Shown here in pieces: positions 35,945 to 45,802 of a stretch of DNA of 64,000 nucleotides (position 1 is the first letter of the stretch; the number at the start of each line of letters is the position of its first letter). The stretch spans positions 1,240,001-1,304,000 of the forward strand of contig OZ244910.1 of the NCBI GenBank assembly GCA_965221735.1, read 5' to 3'. The notes below the pieces were generated by a model. It ran no database searches. It saw only the letters and a program-made list of their open reading frames with translations, and had not been told where the DNA came from. The DNA comes from UBA2991 sp965221735. Lineage in GTDB: Bacteria; Chloroflexota; Dehalococcoidia; Tepidiformales; Tepidiformaceae. The position numbers were made by a program, and so were the translations under genes.

Positions 35945-37807
35945 ATGGCTGCGCATCCCACAGGCACGGAGTCGGGCGGGCGGAGACCGCTCGGCCGCAT
36001 CGCTGCACTGCTATTCACCGCCCTCCTGACCGCGATCATCGCTATCGGCGTCACGACCGCAGCGGCCCAGTCCGACCCAACCGCGCAGGCACGGCCGCAG
36101 GTCGTTGCGGGACTCCACCCCGGCGAGGTCATCGTGACCTGGAACGCTGTTGAGGACGCGGACTACTACCGCATCGGCTGGGTCTCCCGAGCCGACCATG
36201 AGGCTGCCGTGGCGACCGGCGAGGACTGGCGTGCGGCGTTCACCTCGGTGAGCGTGGCCAACGACGGCCAGACCTCGCACACCGTCAGGCGGCTGACGCC
36301 GGGCGCGTCGTACTGGTTCATCGTCGGCAGCAGCGAACAGCGCTACGGCGAGCCCCGGTGGTCGTCATGGTCCGAGCTGGCGACGCTGCCCGGAGGACCG
36401 GCGGCGTGCGCCAGCGACCGTGACGCGCTGCAGGCGCTCTACGAGGCGACCGACGGCCCCAACTGGCGGATCAGCCTCAACTGGCTCAGCGATACCGCCC
36501 CCATCGACGAGTGGTTCGGCGTCTCCACGGACAGTGACGGCTGCGTGCTCGTGCTGAACCTGGACAACAACGACCTGGCCGGGACGATTCCCGCGCAGTT
36601 GGCCGGGCTCTCGAGGCTGCGCGCCCTGCACCTCGGGAACAACGACCTGGCCGGGACGATACCGCCGGAGCTGGCCGGAGTGGGCGACCTGCGCGTGCTC
36701 CGGCTGGCGGACAACGAGCTCAGCGGCGAGATCCCGGGAGAATTGGGCGGCATGGCCAGGCTCAACGTGCTGGACCTCGACGGCAACGAGCTGACCGGCG
36801 AGATTCCCATCGCCCTGACCGGGCTGTCCGAGCTGCGGGTCCTGTCGCTCAACCGCAATATGCTGAGCGGTCCGATCCCCGTCGAGCTCGGCGCCATGAC
36901 CAACCTGACCAACCTGGAGTTGTGGCGGAACGAGCTGACCGGCACGCTCCCGGTGGAGCTGGGGAACCTCGTCAACCTCAGAGTCCTCGATGTCGACGAG
37001 AACGAGCTGACCGGAACGATCCCGGGCGCGCTGGGAAAGCTCACGGACCTGAAGTCCCTGTGGCTGAGGCAGAACCAGTTCACCGGTGAGATTCCCGTCG
37101 AGTTGAACAACCTGTCCAACCTGGTCGTGCTTGGGCTGGACGGGAACCGTCTCAGCGGCGAGATTCCGCGGGCGTTCGGCAGCTTCGCCCGGCTGGAGCG
37201 CCTCTATCTCTCCGACAATGACCTGACCGGCGAGATTCCCCCGGAGCTGGGCAACCTCTCCGAGCTGGAACTGCTGTATCTCCACGGTAACCGCCTGACC
37301 GGAGGCATACCGGAGGAGTTGGGCAGCCTCCGGAACCTCAAGCGGCTGTACCTCAACCGGAACCGGCTGTCTGGCGAGATTCCGGCCGAGTTGGGCGGCC
37401 TCGCCAGCCTCGAGTACCTGATCCTGTACCAGAACATGCTGACCGGCGAGATTCCGGCGGAACTGGGCGACCTCGCGGAGCTGACGTTCCTAGGCTTGAC
37501 CCGCAACGAGTTGAGCGGCCCGATCCCGCCGGAGTTGGGCAACCTGGCCAACCTTGAGCAGTTGCGGCTGGACGAGAACCGGTTGGGTGGCGAGATTCCG
37601 CCCGCGCTGGGCAACCTGCTCAAGCTGGAGCAACTGCACCTGGACGGCAATCGGCTGAGCGGCGAGATCCCCGCCGACCTGATCGGCCTGCCCGACCTGG
37701 CGCTGCTGTATCTCTCCGGCAACGAGATGGCCGGATGCATTCCGGCTGCGCTCCTGGACATCGCCGACAACGACCTGGACGAGCTTGGCCTGGAGGCGTG
37801 CCAGTAG
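35945..37807 (+). CDS. Secreted leucine-rich-repeat protein with an N-terminal fibronectin type III domain (620 aa)
   Basis: ATG behind GGAGG. A signal segment (IAALLFTALLTAIIAIGVTT) is followed by a fibronectin type III domain near 50-150 (EVIVTWNAVEDADYYRIGW ... ASYWFIVGSS). A cap segment DALQALYEATDGPNWRISLN leads into 17 repeats of 24 residues with the pattern NxLxGxIPxxLGxLxxLxxL, the plant-type LRR. The repeats are even and unbroken; the end has a capping Cys (GCIPAALLDIADNDLDEL). Probably a surface protein for adhesion or protein binding, as in sponge-associated bacteria. A hairpin follows the stop. Confidence 0.9.
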   Translation: MAAHPTGTESGGRRPLGRIAALLFTALLTAIIAIGVTTAAAQSDPTAQARPQVVAGLHPGEVIVTWNAVEDADYYRIGWVSRADHEAAVATGEDWRAAFTSVSVANDGQTSHTVRRLTPGASYWFIVGSSEQRYGEPRWSSWSELATLPGGPAACASDRDALQALYEATDGPNWRISLNWLSDTAPIDEWFGVSTDSDGCVLVLNLDNNDLAGTIPAQLAGLSRLRALHLGNNDLAGTIPPELAGVGDLRVLRLADNELSGEIPGELGGMARLNVLDLDGNELTGEIPIALTGLSELRVLSLNRNMLSGPIPVELGAMTNLTNLELWRNELTGTLPVELGNLVNLRVLDVDENELTGTIPGALGKLTDLKSLWLRQNQFTGEIPVELNNLSNLVVLGLDGNRLSGEIPRAFGSFARLERLYLSDNDLTGEIPPELGNLSELELLYLHGNRLTGGIPEELGSLRNLKRLYLNRNRLSGEIPAELGGLASLEYLILYQNMLTGEIPAELGDLAELTFLGLTRNELSGPIPPELGNLANLEQLRLDENRLGGEIPPALGNLLKLEQLHLDGNRLSGEIPADLIGLPDLALLYLSGNEMAGCIPAALLDIADNDLDELGLEACQ

Positions 37808-37848
37808 GGTCGCGCCGCAGCGGGTTCCCGCCGGGATCGAAGCTGATT

Positions 37849-37888
37849 CTGCACGTCTCCACAGATGCGAGGCGGTGGAGACGTGCAG
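37849..37888 (+). terminator. Terminator-like hairpin after the LRR gene
   Basis: A perfect 13-bp inverted repeat (CTGCACGTCTCCA/TGGAGACGTGCAG) with a 14-base loop, 42 bases after the stop. There is no T run after it on either strand, so it may be a factor-assisted terminator or an RNA-stability element rather than a simple intrinsic terminator. It also lies at the end of the converging membrane-protein gene. Confidence 0.55.
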
Positions 37889-37979
37889 GGGCCGGGCAGG
37901 GTGGGGGCGTCACGCATCGCTGCGCGGCCCCGCACAGGCTGACAGCCAGTCCCGGCGCTCCGGCTGTCAGGTGTGAGCG

Positions 37980-38714
37980 TCAGCTCCCGTCCGGGACGAG
38001 CTCGCGCTCGCCCCGCAGGACGCCGACGCCGATGACGAGGAGCGCGAGCGCCGCGATGAAGATGACGATGTTGCTCGTGGCCACGAAGGCCGCAGGCGCG
38101 ACCTCGGCCTGCTGGCCGATGACCGCGTTGAGCAGTCCCGCCACTCCAGCCAGGCAGAACACCCAGCAGGCCGCGGCGTAGCTGTTCAGGGCGCCGAAGC
38201 GCCTGGCGAGCGCGAGCCCGAGGACGACGCCGCTCACCGAGGACACCACGGCAAACGCGTAGTGGAGGCCTCCGCTGGTGGCTTGCAGCATGACGAGGTA
38301 GTCGTTGATCTGCGCCGCGCTGGCGGCGACGCCGTCGACCTCGATGTCGCCCTGGTGCTGGGCGATCGCGACGAGCATGTGCCGCATCCCCATCGTCAGG
38401 ATGTAGATGCCGTAGTGGAAGAGGTTGAGCAGGATGCCGAAGCGCAGCAGGGCGTCGCCGGAGTCGCTGAGGCGCCAGAACCAGAAGAGGCCGTAGGAGA
38501 TCGCCAGGCACGCGATGATCACGGCGAAGAAGACCGCGTGGGAGAGGTTGTCGTTCTCGACCATGGCGTCGATCGTGGACTGGAAGTCCAGCGAACTGGT
38601 GGCATCGACCACCCAGCCTCCCGGATACAGGATGAGCGCGATCAAGAGGAGCGCGAGTCCTCCGACGATCGCCCAGCCAGCCGTCTTGTTCCCCGAAAAG
38701 GTCATACTCGTCAT
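37980..38714 (-). CDS. Multi-pass membrane protein, DUF4386-like (244 aa)
   Basis: ATG behind AGGAG gives MTSMTFSGNK. About seven hydrophobic helices follow (GWAIVGGLALLLIALILYPG, AVFFAVIIACLAISYGLFWF, LLNLFHYGIYILTMGM, AFAVVSSVSGVVLGLAL, WVFCLAGVAGLLNAVIG, NIVIFIAALALLVIGVGVLR). The helix number and length fit the DUF4386 type of inner-membrane proteins, but the assignment is weak. No catalytic residues are visible. Confidence 0.6.
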   Translation of the reverse strand: MTSMTFSGNKTAGWAIVGGLALLLIALILYPGGWVVDATSSLDFQSTIDAMVENDNLSHAVFFAVIIACLAISYGLFWFWRLSDSGDALLRFGILLNLFHYGIYILTMGMRHMLVAIAQHQGDIEVDGVAASAAQINDYLVMLQATSGGLHYAFAVVSSVSGVVLGLALARRFGALNSYAAACWVFCLAGVAGLLNAVIGQQAEVAPAAFVATSNIVIFIAALALLVIGVGVLRGERELVPDGS

Positions 38715-38953
38715 GTTCGTCCATACTCCTTCTGTCGGCGCAGCGCGCTCGTTGCGCGACCATAGGCCCTCTGCGGGAACCGCTTCAACCGCCGGGACTG
38801 GAGCGCTGAAGCTGGTTCCCGAGTAGATGGGCGGCGTCGCGGATCGCCGAAAGACCTCGATACTGCCTCGAACAGACCCCGTCGCCAGCCGGTCAGCAAT
38901 CCCACGACCGGAGGCTTTCGGTCCCGTGCTTGCGTGCAGGCGGACTGGCCCTG

Positions 38954-39691
38954 CTACCCGGCATCGTCGCGCTGGCGCGAGCGCTCGAGTGCGGCGCGCA
39001 GCTCGCGCACCTCGTCCCGGAGCGAGGCGAGGGCGGCGAGCGAGGGGTCCTCGCGCCTGGACAGCATCGAGGCGAGGTTGGCGGTGAGCGCGCCGAAGAG
39101 GCCGATGCCACCGAGCATCAGCACGTAGGCGAAGGCGCGCCCCGCCGCCGTCACCGGCACGATGTCGCCGTAGCCCACCGTCGTGACGGTGGCGATCGAC
39201 CACCAGAGCGCGTCCGGGAACGACTCCACGGGCGAGTCGTGCCCGCGCTCCAGCGAGGTCACGATGGTCGCGATCAGGAGCACGAGGCCGACCGCGTAGG
39301 CGCCCAGGAAGTCGACATGCGCGAACCGCACCGGGCGGCGGTAGGCGCGCGAGCCGTAGCGGACGATCCAGAGTATTCTGAGCGGGCGGGCGACCGGGAG
39401 CAGCACGCCGAGCGCGTCGAGCCAGTGCTGCCGGAGATAGCGGCCGCGCTGGGGGGCGATGGTCAGCCTGATGAGCAACTCGGCGGCGAAGACGGCCCAG
39501 ATCGCCAGGCTGCAGGCGAGCGCCACGGCCTGCGAGGCGGGCCGCAGCTCCCAGAGCAGCGGCGCCGCGAGCAGGGGCAGCAGCGCGAACGAGAGGATCA
39601 TGAGCGGCAGCTCCGTGGCGCGCTCGACGCGGTCGAGCAGGGCCTCGCGGCGAGCGCTGCCCGTGGGATCGTCCTGGTCCGGTCCATGCAT
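38954..39691 (-). CDS. Voltage-gated-like potassium channel (245 aa)
   Basis: Six-helix channel layout. Helices lie near residues 30-50, 58-78 and 100-125, with a basic S4-like segment (RPLRILWIVRYGSRAYRRP). The pore helix and selectivity filter follow (ALWWSIATVTTVGYGDIVPV), and the last helix is FAYVLMLGGIGLFGALTANL. The TVGYGD filter is diagnostic of K+ selectivity. A C-terminal coiled coil (LASLRDEVRELRAALERSR) probably helps tetramer assembly. Diverges from the RND exporter gene. Confidence 0.92.
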   Translation of the reverse strand: MHGPDQDDPTGSARREALLDRVERATELPLMILSFALLPLLAAPLLWELRPASQAVALACSLAIWAVFAAELLIRLTIAPQRGRYLRQHWLDALGVLLPVARPLRILWIVRYGSRAYRRPVRFAHVDFLGAYAVGLVLLIATIVTSLERGHDSPVESFPDALWWSIATVTTVGYGDIVPVTAAGRAFAYVLMLGGIGLFGALTANLASMLSRREDPSLAALASLRDEVRELRAALERSRQRDDAG

Positions 39692-39766
39692 GGTAGTGGC
39701 TCCTTCCCCGTGGGGTCGCAGCCCCGATCCAACCAGAACCGCGATGGATGAGGGAGGGTACGCGCA

Positions 39767-42208
39767 ATGACGCGAGTGCTTGACGGCTTGAGCTGGCTCG
39801 TCACGGTGCGGCCGGTCGCGACGCTGCTGGTGCTGCTGGCCGTCACGATCGCGCTCGGCGCGGGGGTCACGCGGCTGGCGCCGCAGGCCGACAACACCGT
39901 CTTCCTGCCCGAGGACAGCGACGTCACCATCGCCACCGAGACGATCGACGCGCTCTTCGGCAGGTCGCAGGAGACGGTCTCGGCGACGCTCCTCTTCCGG
40001 GGCGAGGCGCTCACGCCGGCGGGACTCGCCCAGATCCACAAGACCGTCACCGACGCCACCACCGACCCGCGCGTCCAGCCCCTGCTGGCGCCGGCCGGCG
40101 CGGTCGTCTCCCCGACCTTCCTGTTCGCGCAGGCGCTGGGGACGGACGACTTCGCCTCGCTCTCGCAGGAGCAGGTCGACGGGGCCGCGGCGCAGCTGCC
40201 GCTTGGGCGGCTGGTGGGAACCGACGCCGACGGCGCCGCGGTCGCGATCGCCGCCATCCGCCTGCGCGCGGACGCCGACGCCGACGGCGAGACGGCGGAC
40301 GACGAGGAGGCGCTGACCGAGGTCGAGCTCGCGATCCGCGACATCACCCGGGACAGCTCGGGACCGCTCGCGGGCAGCGGCCTCTCCGCGGCCACCACGG
40401 CCGAGGAGACCGAGCGCGCCACCGGTGCCGAGATGACCGTGATCATGGTTATCGCGCTCGGGGTGATCGCCGCCTTGCTGCTGCTCTTCACCCGCTCCCT
40501 GCTCGACCTCGTGCTCTCGGTGGGCGGGCTCGTGCTCACGATCGTCTGGGTGCTCGGCGCCCAGGGCTGGCTCGGCCCGAACGGCGCCGGCCTGATCGGC
40601 GCGCCCAACACGCTCACCACGATGGTGCCGGTGATGCTGATCGGGCTCGTCGTCGACTACGCGATCCAGACCGTCGGGCTCTACCGCGAGCAGCGCGGCG
40701 CGGGCCACGGCGCGCGCGCGGCGGCGCGCCTCGGGCTGCGCTCGGTGGTCATCCCGCTCTCGCTCGCGGCCGTGACCACGGTCGTCTCCTTCCTCACCAA
40801 CCTGAGCTCGCCGATCCCGGCCAACGGCGACTTCGGCGTGGTCGCCGGCGTCGGCGTGATCGCCGGTCTCGTCGTGATGCTGGCGCTGCTCGCTTCGGCG
40901 CGCGCGCTCATCGACGGGCGCCGCGAGGCGCGCGGCGGGCTGCCCGCGGCCAGGCCGGTCTCGGGCGCCATTCCCGGCGTCGGCCCCGCCGTCGAGGCGC
41001 TGGGCGGCCAGCTCGCGCGGCGGCCCGCGCCCTTCCTCGTGGTCGTGGGCGCCGTCACTGTGCTGCTGGGTATCGCCTCCACGGGCATCGAGACGGTCTT
41101 CGATTCACGAGACTTCCTGCCCAGGGGCGGCGACGCGATCCGCGACGTGGAGACGCTCGACCACGCCTTCGGAGGCTCCACCGACGCGGTCCAGGTGCTG
41201 ATCGAGGCGGAGGCGACGGACGACCGCACGATCCGCAACATCCTCGACTTCAGCGCCGCCTTCGACGACGACCTGCGCCGGCCCGAAGGGGTGGTCGGCG
41301 GCATCCAGTCCTCGCTCGGCGCGCTGCTGCTCGACTGGATCACGGACGACGGCCCCGACGACCCCGCCTACGACGCCGGGCTTGCCGCCATGACCGAGGA
41401 AGCGGACCGGTTCCGGCTCGACGCGCTCCAGGTGCAGGCCATCTACGACCGCCTCGCGGCCCTCGACCCCGAGCGCTTCGCGCAGGTGGCCGTGGTCGAA
41501 CCCGATGCCCCCGACACGCTGCTCGTGCGCTTCGACGCGCTCACGCGCGACCAGGAGCGGGCGGGGCGGATGGTCGCCGACATCGAGGGGCTGTGGTTCG
41601 GGCGCGACGAGGAGATTACCGCCACCTCGAGCGAGATCATCGGCCTCGAGGTCGTGGACGCGATGACCTCCAGCCAGACGGCGGCGATCGCGACGACCGT
41701 GCTCGCCGCGTTCGCTATCCTCACGCTCTTCTTCTGGATCACCGACGGGCGCCCGGAGCTCGGCTTCATCGCCGTCGCGCCGATCGTGATGGTGCTCTTC
41801 TGCGTGCTCGGCACGATGGCGCTCGCGGGCATCCCCTACAACGTGATCACGGCCCTCATCACGGCGCTCTCGATCGGCATCGGGGTGGACTACACGATCC
41901 ACATCATCCACCGCTACGAGGAGGAGTTCGAGCACTCCCGTGACCCCGAACAGGCCGCGCGCCGCACGCTCGGCACGACCGGCTCGGCGCTGCTCGGCTC
42001 GGCCCTGACCACCGCGCTCGGCTTCGGCGTGCTGGTCTTCTCCTCGCTGACGCCCTTCCAGCAGTTCGGGATCGTGACCGCGATCACGATCGCCTACGCG
42101 CTGATCGCCGCCATCGTCGTCGTTCCGCCGGCGATGATCCTCTGGGGCGCCTACCAGCGCTACCGCCTGCTTGGCGCCGCCGAGCGCGCGGCGCTGCTCG
42201 ATGAGTAG
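39767..42208 (+). CDS. RND/MMPL-family exporter (813 aa)
   Basis: Two repeats, each with a large outer domain followed by a bundle of helices. The first outer domain runs 40-215; its helices include MTVIMVIALGVIAALLLLFT and VPVMLIGLVVDYAIQTVGLY with the conserved Asp of MMPL proteins. The second bundle has ALITALSIGIGVDYTIHIIH and HRYEEEF. Both halves carry the 'GxxxDYxIxxxxRY/E' motif used for proton coupling. Resembles hopanoid or lipid exporters of the HpnN type; the substrate is unknown. No partner genes are seen nearby. Confidence 0.9.
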   Translation: MTRVLDGLSWLVTVRPVATLLVLLAVTIALGAGVTRLAPQADNTVFLPEDSDVTIATETIDALFGRSQETVSATLLFRGEALTPAGLAQIHKTVTDATTDPRVQPLLAPAGAVVSPTFLFAQALGTDDFASLSQEQVDGAAAQLPLGRLVGTDADGAAVAIAAIRLRADADADGETADDEEALTEVELAIRDITRDSSGPLAGSGLSAATTAEETERATGAEMTVIMVIALGVIAALLLLFTRSLLDLVLSVGGLVLTIVWVLGAQGWLGPNGAGLIGAPNTLTTMVPVMLIGLVVDYAIQTVGLYREQRGAGHGARAAARLGLRSVVIPLSLAAVTTVVSFLTNLSSPIPANGDFGVVAGVGVIAGLVVMLALLASARALIDGRREARGGLPAARPVSGAIPGVGPAVEALGGQLARRPAPFLVVVGAVTVLLGIASTGIETVFDSRDFLPRGGDAIRDVETLDHAFGGSTDAVQVLIEAEATDDRTIRNILDFSAAFDDDLRRPEGVVGGIQSSLGALLLDWITDDGPDDPAYDAGLAAMTEEADRFRLDALQVQAIYDRLAALDPERFAQVAVVEPDAPDTLLVRFDALTRDQERAGRMVADIEGLWFGRDEEITATSSEIIGLEVVDAMTSSQTAAIATTVLAAFAILTLFFWITDGRPELGFIAVAPIVMVLFCVLGTMALAGIPYNVITALITALSIGIGVDYTIHIIHRYEEEFEHSRDPEQAARRTLGTTGSALLGSALTTALGFGVLVFSSLTPFQQFGIVTAITIAYALIAAIVVVPPAMILWGAYQRYRLLGAAERAALLDE

Positions 42209-42261
42209 GGCGGCGACCGCAGAGTGAGGCGGAAGATGCGTGATCGCGGGGAGGTAGAGCC

Positions 42262-42699
42262 GTGATGCCGGGACTGGCGCAACGCGGCTTGGCGCTCTAT
42301 CTCGCCGCGACGGCGCTCGCCGTGGCCTTCCTGCTGATGCTGACGCCGCTCTTCCACGACGGCTCGCCCGAGTATCCCGCCTGGAAGGTGCTGAACTGGT
42401 TCATGGCGGTGGGAGTCGTGGTGATCATCGCCGACGCCTTCCGCTCCTACCGCGCGTTCGGGGACGGCGACCGCGCCACGGTCGGCTACCTGCGCTCGCG
42501 GCTCGCGTTCTACGGCGCGATCGTGCTGCCGATGTTCTTCTTCTGGGGCTGGTTCTGGACCCTCAATCCCGACAGCGAGACGGGAGCGGCCGTGACCTCC
42601 CACCTCGTCTACTTCCCCGCGATGGACGCCCTCTACGTAGTCCTCGCGCTTGGCGCCGCCCGCCGCCTCTGGAGCGGCGGCGCGGACAGCGCGGCGTAG
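42262..42699 (+). CDS. Four-helix membrane protein (145 aa)
   Basis: GTG (or the ATG next to it) start 53 bases after the exporter stop. Helices: YLAATALAVAFLLMLTPLF, WFMAVGVVVIIADAFRSYRA, LAFYGAIVLPMFFFWGWFWT and LVYFPAMDALYVVLALGAAR. Probably co-transcribed with the exporter and perhaps an accessory of it; no family recognised. Confidence 0.6.
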   Translation: MMPGLAQRGLALYLAATALAVAFLLMLTPLFHDGSPEYPAWKVLNWFMAVGVVVIIADAFRSYRAFGDGDRATVGYLRSRLAFYGAIVLPMFFFWGWFWTLNPDSETGAAVTSHLVYFPAMDALYVVLALGAARRLWSGGADSAA

Positions 42700-42715
42700 G
42701 GGGCTCCGGCTGCGT

Positions 42716-43924
42716 GTGAGCTGGTGGCCGGGTGCGACGCTGGCGCTCGTCGCCGCCCTGGCCTGGGGGCCGGCTCCCGCTGGGGCGCAGGAGCCACCCG
42801 ATACCGAGGCGAGCGAGGTTCGCGTCGCGGCGCAGGCGCTCGCCGGCGGGCGTATCGAAGTCGCCCTGCAGGTCCGCTCGGGCGCCGGGGGCTGGAGCGG
42901 CCGCATCGCCCCCGGCAGGCGCTTCCTGCCCGCGGACGCCGAGCCCGAACACTGGCACTGGACCGCGCCCCATGCCCTGGAAGGACTGGAGTGGCGCGTC
43001 AACGCGCGGCGCCTCGCCTCTGGGAGCGTCGAGGTCGCCCTGCAGGTGCGCGAGTCCCCGGAGGGCGCCTGGGGCGCGCGCCTGCTCCCCGCTGAGCGCT
43101 TCCTCCCCGCCGGCCTCGCACCCGGCCGCTGGCTCGTCTCATCGCCCGTCACGCCCGTTCTCGATCCACCCCAGATCGTCTCCTTCTACGGTCATCCCGA
43201 CGTCCCCGCGATGGGCGTGCTCGGTCACGCGACGCCCGCCGAGGTGGCTGTGCGCATCGCCGTCTGGGCGGAGCGCTACGACGAGCTCAACGGTCAGCGC
43301 GGCGCGATCGGGGCCTATCACCTGATCGTGGGCGTCGCCCAGGTCTGGCCCACGCCCGAGGGGGACTGGCTCGGCCACCTCGCCCACGAGCGCATCGCGG
43401 AGTACGTCGAGGCCGCCCGCGAGCACGGCCTGCTGCTCTTCCTCGACACCCAGATCGGCTGGAGCGACCCGTTGACCGAGGTGCGGCTGCTGGCGCCCTT
43501 CCTGCGCGAGCCGTTCGTGCACGTCGCCCTCGACCCGGAGTTCGCGACGGAGCGGCTCGGGGTGGGGCCGGGGCTCGCGATCGGCTCGATCACGGCCGAG
43601 CAGGTCAATAAGGTCCAGCGCGAGCTCGCCAGGCTCGTGCGGGAGGAGAGCCTGCCGCCCAAGATCCTGATGGTGCACCAGTTCACGGACTGGATGATCG
43701 AGGGCCGTGACGCCGTCGAGGACCACCCCGAGGTCGAGCTCGCGATCGACATGGACGGCTTCGGCCTGGCGCGCGTCAAGGTCGACGGCTACGAGCGCTG
43801 GGCGCTCACCCCGCCCTCGGAGCGCCCCGCCTTCAAGCTCTTCTTCGACCAGGACACGCCCGTCATGACGCCGGAGGAGGTGCAGGCCCTCGAGCGCCCG
43901 CCCGACATCGTCATCTACCAGTAG
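42716..43924 (+). CDS. Secreted protein with two 'ALQVR' repeats and a glycoside-hydrolase-like barrel domain
   Basis: The start is uncertain; a GTG just ahead of a signal peptide (WWPGATLALVAALAWGPAPA) fits. Two 55-residue units follow (GGRIEVALQVRSGAGGWSGR and SGSVEVALQVRESPEGAWGA, each leading to RRFLPAD or ERFLPAG). From about 150 an alpha/beta barrel-like domain runs with DPPQIVSFYGHPDVPAMGVL, EYVEAAREHGLLLFLDTQIG, FVHVALDPEFATE and ILMVHQFTDWMI, as in sugar- or lipid-cleaving barrel proteins. Acidic residues at strand ends may be catalytic. The enzyme class is not certain. It follows the four-helix gene closely. Confidence 0.65.
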   Translation: MSWWPGATLALVAALAWGPAPAGAQEPPDTEASEVRVAAQALAGGRIEVALQVRSGAGGWSGRIAPGRRFLPADAEPEHWHWTAPHALEGLEWRVNARRLASGSVEVALQVRESPEGAWGARLLPAERFLPAGLAPGRWLVSSPVTPVLDPPQIVSFYGHPDVPAMGVLGHATPAEVAVRIAVWAERYDELNGQRGAIGAYHLIVGVAQVWPTPEGDWLGHLAHERIAEYVEAAREHGLLLFLDTQIGWSDPLTEVRLLAPFLREPFVHVALDPEFATERLGVGPGLAIGSITAEQVNKVQRELARLVREESLPPKILMVHQFTDWMIEGRDAVEDHPEVELAIDMDGFGLARVKVDGYERWALTPPSERPAFKLFFDQDTPVMTPEEVQALERPPDIVIYQ

Positions 43925-43992
43925 GCGACCGCAGCCGCCCGATGGTCCCGGAACTCGTCCCGAACGCCGGGACTTCCTCCCGATCCCTGCCG

Positions 43993-44718
43993 CTACTCGA
44001 ACGTCGCCGCGTCCGCCCCGAGCCACCTGCGGATCAGTGCGTTCAGGCTGCCGTCGGCCTTCATGGAGTCGAGGGCGTCGTTGAAGGCGTCCAGGAGCTC
44101 GCTGCCCGTGCGGACGCCGATGCCGAGGCCCTGGTCGAGCCGCAGCGCCGGGCCGACGGCCTCGAGCCGCCCGGCGTGCTCGGCGAGCTTCGCCACCCCG
44201 TAGCCGTGGTCGACGAGCACGGCGTCCACGTCGCCGCTCAGGACCGCGGAGGCGGCGTCGACCCCTCCGTCGAGCGGCGTGAACGCGATGCCCTGCTCCG
44301 TCAGGTAGTCGGAGAAGATGGTGTTGGCGGTGACGCCGATCGTACCCTCCATGGCTTCTTCGCCCGCGCCTGCCCGGGCCAGGTACATGGAGGGGCGCGG
44401 CGGGTAGTAGGGGCCCGCGAAGTCGATCAGCTCGTCGCGTCCGGTGGTGATGGACATGCCGGCGATGATCACGTCGAACTGTTCCGCCCTGAGCTCGGGG
44501 ATGAGCGTGTCCCACTCGTGCAGGATCCATTCGCACTCCAGGCCGGCGCGCCGGCACAGCTCGTCGCCCAGCTCGCGCTCGAGGCCGTCGATCTCGCCCT
44601 CGTCGTTGATGAAGTCGAAGGGGTGGTAGTCGCCCACGGTGGCGATGACCACGGTGTCGCTCCCGCCGCACGAGAGGAGCGCCGCCGTGACGAGCAGTGC
44701 GCCGAGTCGCCTCAGCAT
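43993..44718 (-). CDS. Amino-acid ABC transporter substrate-binding lipoprotein (family 3)
   Basis: Signal peptide with lipobox (LLVTAALLSC) and the family 3 fold: YHPFDFINDEGEIDGLEREL, FDVIIAGMSITTGRDELIDF, AGPYYPPRPSMYLA, TIGVTANTIFSDYL, DVDAVLVDHGYGVAKLAE and the final SLNALIRRWLG. It would bind polar amino acids outside the membrane. No permease or ATPase genes are nearby, so it is an orphan binding protein or shares a transporter encoded elsewhere. Confidence 0.9.
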   Translation of the reverse strand: MLRRLGALLVTAALLSCGGSDTVVIATVGDYHPFDFINDEGEIDGLERELGDELCRRAGLECEWILHEWDTLIPELRAEQFDVIIAGMSITTGRDELIDFAGPYYPPRPSMYLARAGAGEEAMEGTIGVTANTIFSDYLTEQGIAFTPLDGGVDAASAVLSGDVDAVLVDHGYGVAKLAEHAGRLEAVGPALRLDQGLGIGVRTGSELLDAFNDALDSMKADGSLNALIRRWLGADAATFE

Positions 44719-44867
44719 GCGGCCTCCTGTGAACGTCTGGAGCGCCTCGTGCCTGGCAGTATACGGCGAGACGGGTCAGGAGCCGCGCGGGGCTCGGGGA
44801 GCGCTGCGGCCAGGTGCCTCGCGCCCCAGCCGCCGGCGGAGTCCGCAGCGCGCTGGTGGAGGTGACC

Positions 44868-45467
44868 TCAGGGCGCGTCCTGAGGGCGCTCATCGGCGGG
44901 GCGCGGGCCGAAGACGGCGCTCACCTCGCAGGCGAAGCCCGGCAGCACGTCCAGCCCGTCGAGCGCATCCTCGTCGCCGAGCGTCGCGACGGCCTCGCCG
45001 GGCCGGTACACATCGATGCTGCGCGTCTCCGGCTGCACGACCCAGACGAGGCGCACGCCGTGGCTGAGCCACATGTGAGCCTTGTCATGCACCTCGCGGC
45101 GGCTGTCGCTCGGGGAGGCGATCTCGGCCACGAGGTCGGGAACGGTCTCGGAGTAGCCCGTCACCCTCCTGCCGGGCGGCGCCTTCGCCGCGGAGAAGAA
45201 CGCGACATCCGGCTCACGCACCGTGTCGGGGTCGCGCTCCAGCCAGACGCCCGCGTCCGAGGTGGTGATCCGCCCTAGTTCGCGAGGCTTGATGAATTGA
45301 CCGAGCGCGATGGTCAGGTTCGCCGCGATCTCACCGTGTTCCTGTCCCGTCGGCATGGTTTCGCAGAGCACTCCCCGGATCAGTTCGCCGCGCACGCCCT
45401 CGCTGGAGAGCCGCAGCAACTCGTCGGCGGTCAGCAGCCTCGCTTCGGTCATCGGTGTGGTCGTCAT
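44868..45467 (-). CDS. Uma2-family endonuclease-fold protein (copy 1, 199 aa)
   Basis: Typical Uma2/DUF820 protein with a PD-(D/E)XK fold: RGELIRGVLCETMPTGQEHG near the N-terminus, GVWLERDPDTVREPDVAFFS with the first Asp, PDLVAEIASPSDSRREVHDK with the Glu, and GVRLVWVVQPETRSIDVYRP. Three close copies occur in this window. Their role is unknown; they are frequent in Chloroflexota and Cyanobacteria and may be mobile. Confidence 0.9.
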   Translation of the reverse strand: MTTTPMTEARLLTADELLRLSSEGVRGELIRGVLCETMPTGQEHGEIAANLTIALGQFIKPRELGRITTSDAGVWLERDPDTVREPDVAFFSAAKAPPGRRVTGYSETVPDLVAEIASPSDSRREVHDKAHMWLSHGVRLVWVVQPETRSIDVYRPGEAVATLGDEDALDGLDVLPGFACEVSAVFGPRPADERPQDAP

Positions 45468-45802
45468 CGGCCTTGCTTCCGTGCGCTCTCAGTCTACTAC
45501 GACAGCAAGCCGGGTACGTGGTGCGGCGCTTCCTGTGTATCGCGGGAGCGCACTGGCAGCGTTTCGGCCCGTGCTCGACGAGTCAACGACCGGACCGCCC
45601 ACGCGCATGAACTGGCCGACTGCCGGATGTCCCACCGCAAAGGCCTCAGCCGGAATCGGCGTGGCGATGTGGCCAGCGGTTCGGTGGCCGCGTCACGGGC
45701 CGCCACCGGAGGACAACGAGCGTCAGCGCTAACCTCGCCAGCCATCGCGCGCCGGGGGCGAGGCTGGCCAACTACAGGGCCCATGGGTCTCGATGTGCGC
45801 GC
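45468..45802. other. Gap between two Uma2 genes
   Basis: No convincing coding frame, hairpin or repeat. Presumably it holds the promoter for the first copy. Confidence 0.4.

Noticed and set aside
36365..37285. Minus-strand frames across the LRR gene
   Set aside because: Repetitive Gln/Val-rich translation is the antisense of the leucine-rich repeats.
38262..38765. Plus-strand frame opposite the multi-pass membrane gene
   Set aside because: Its acidic/His-rich translation is the antisense of hydrophobic helices.
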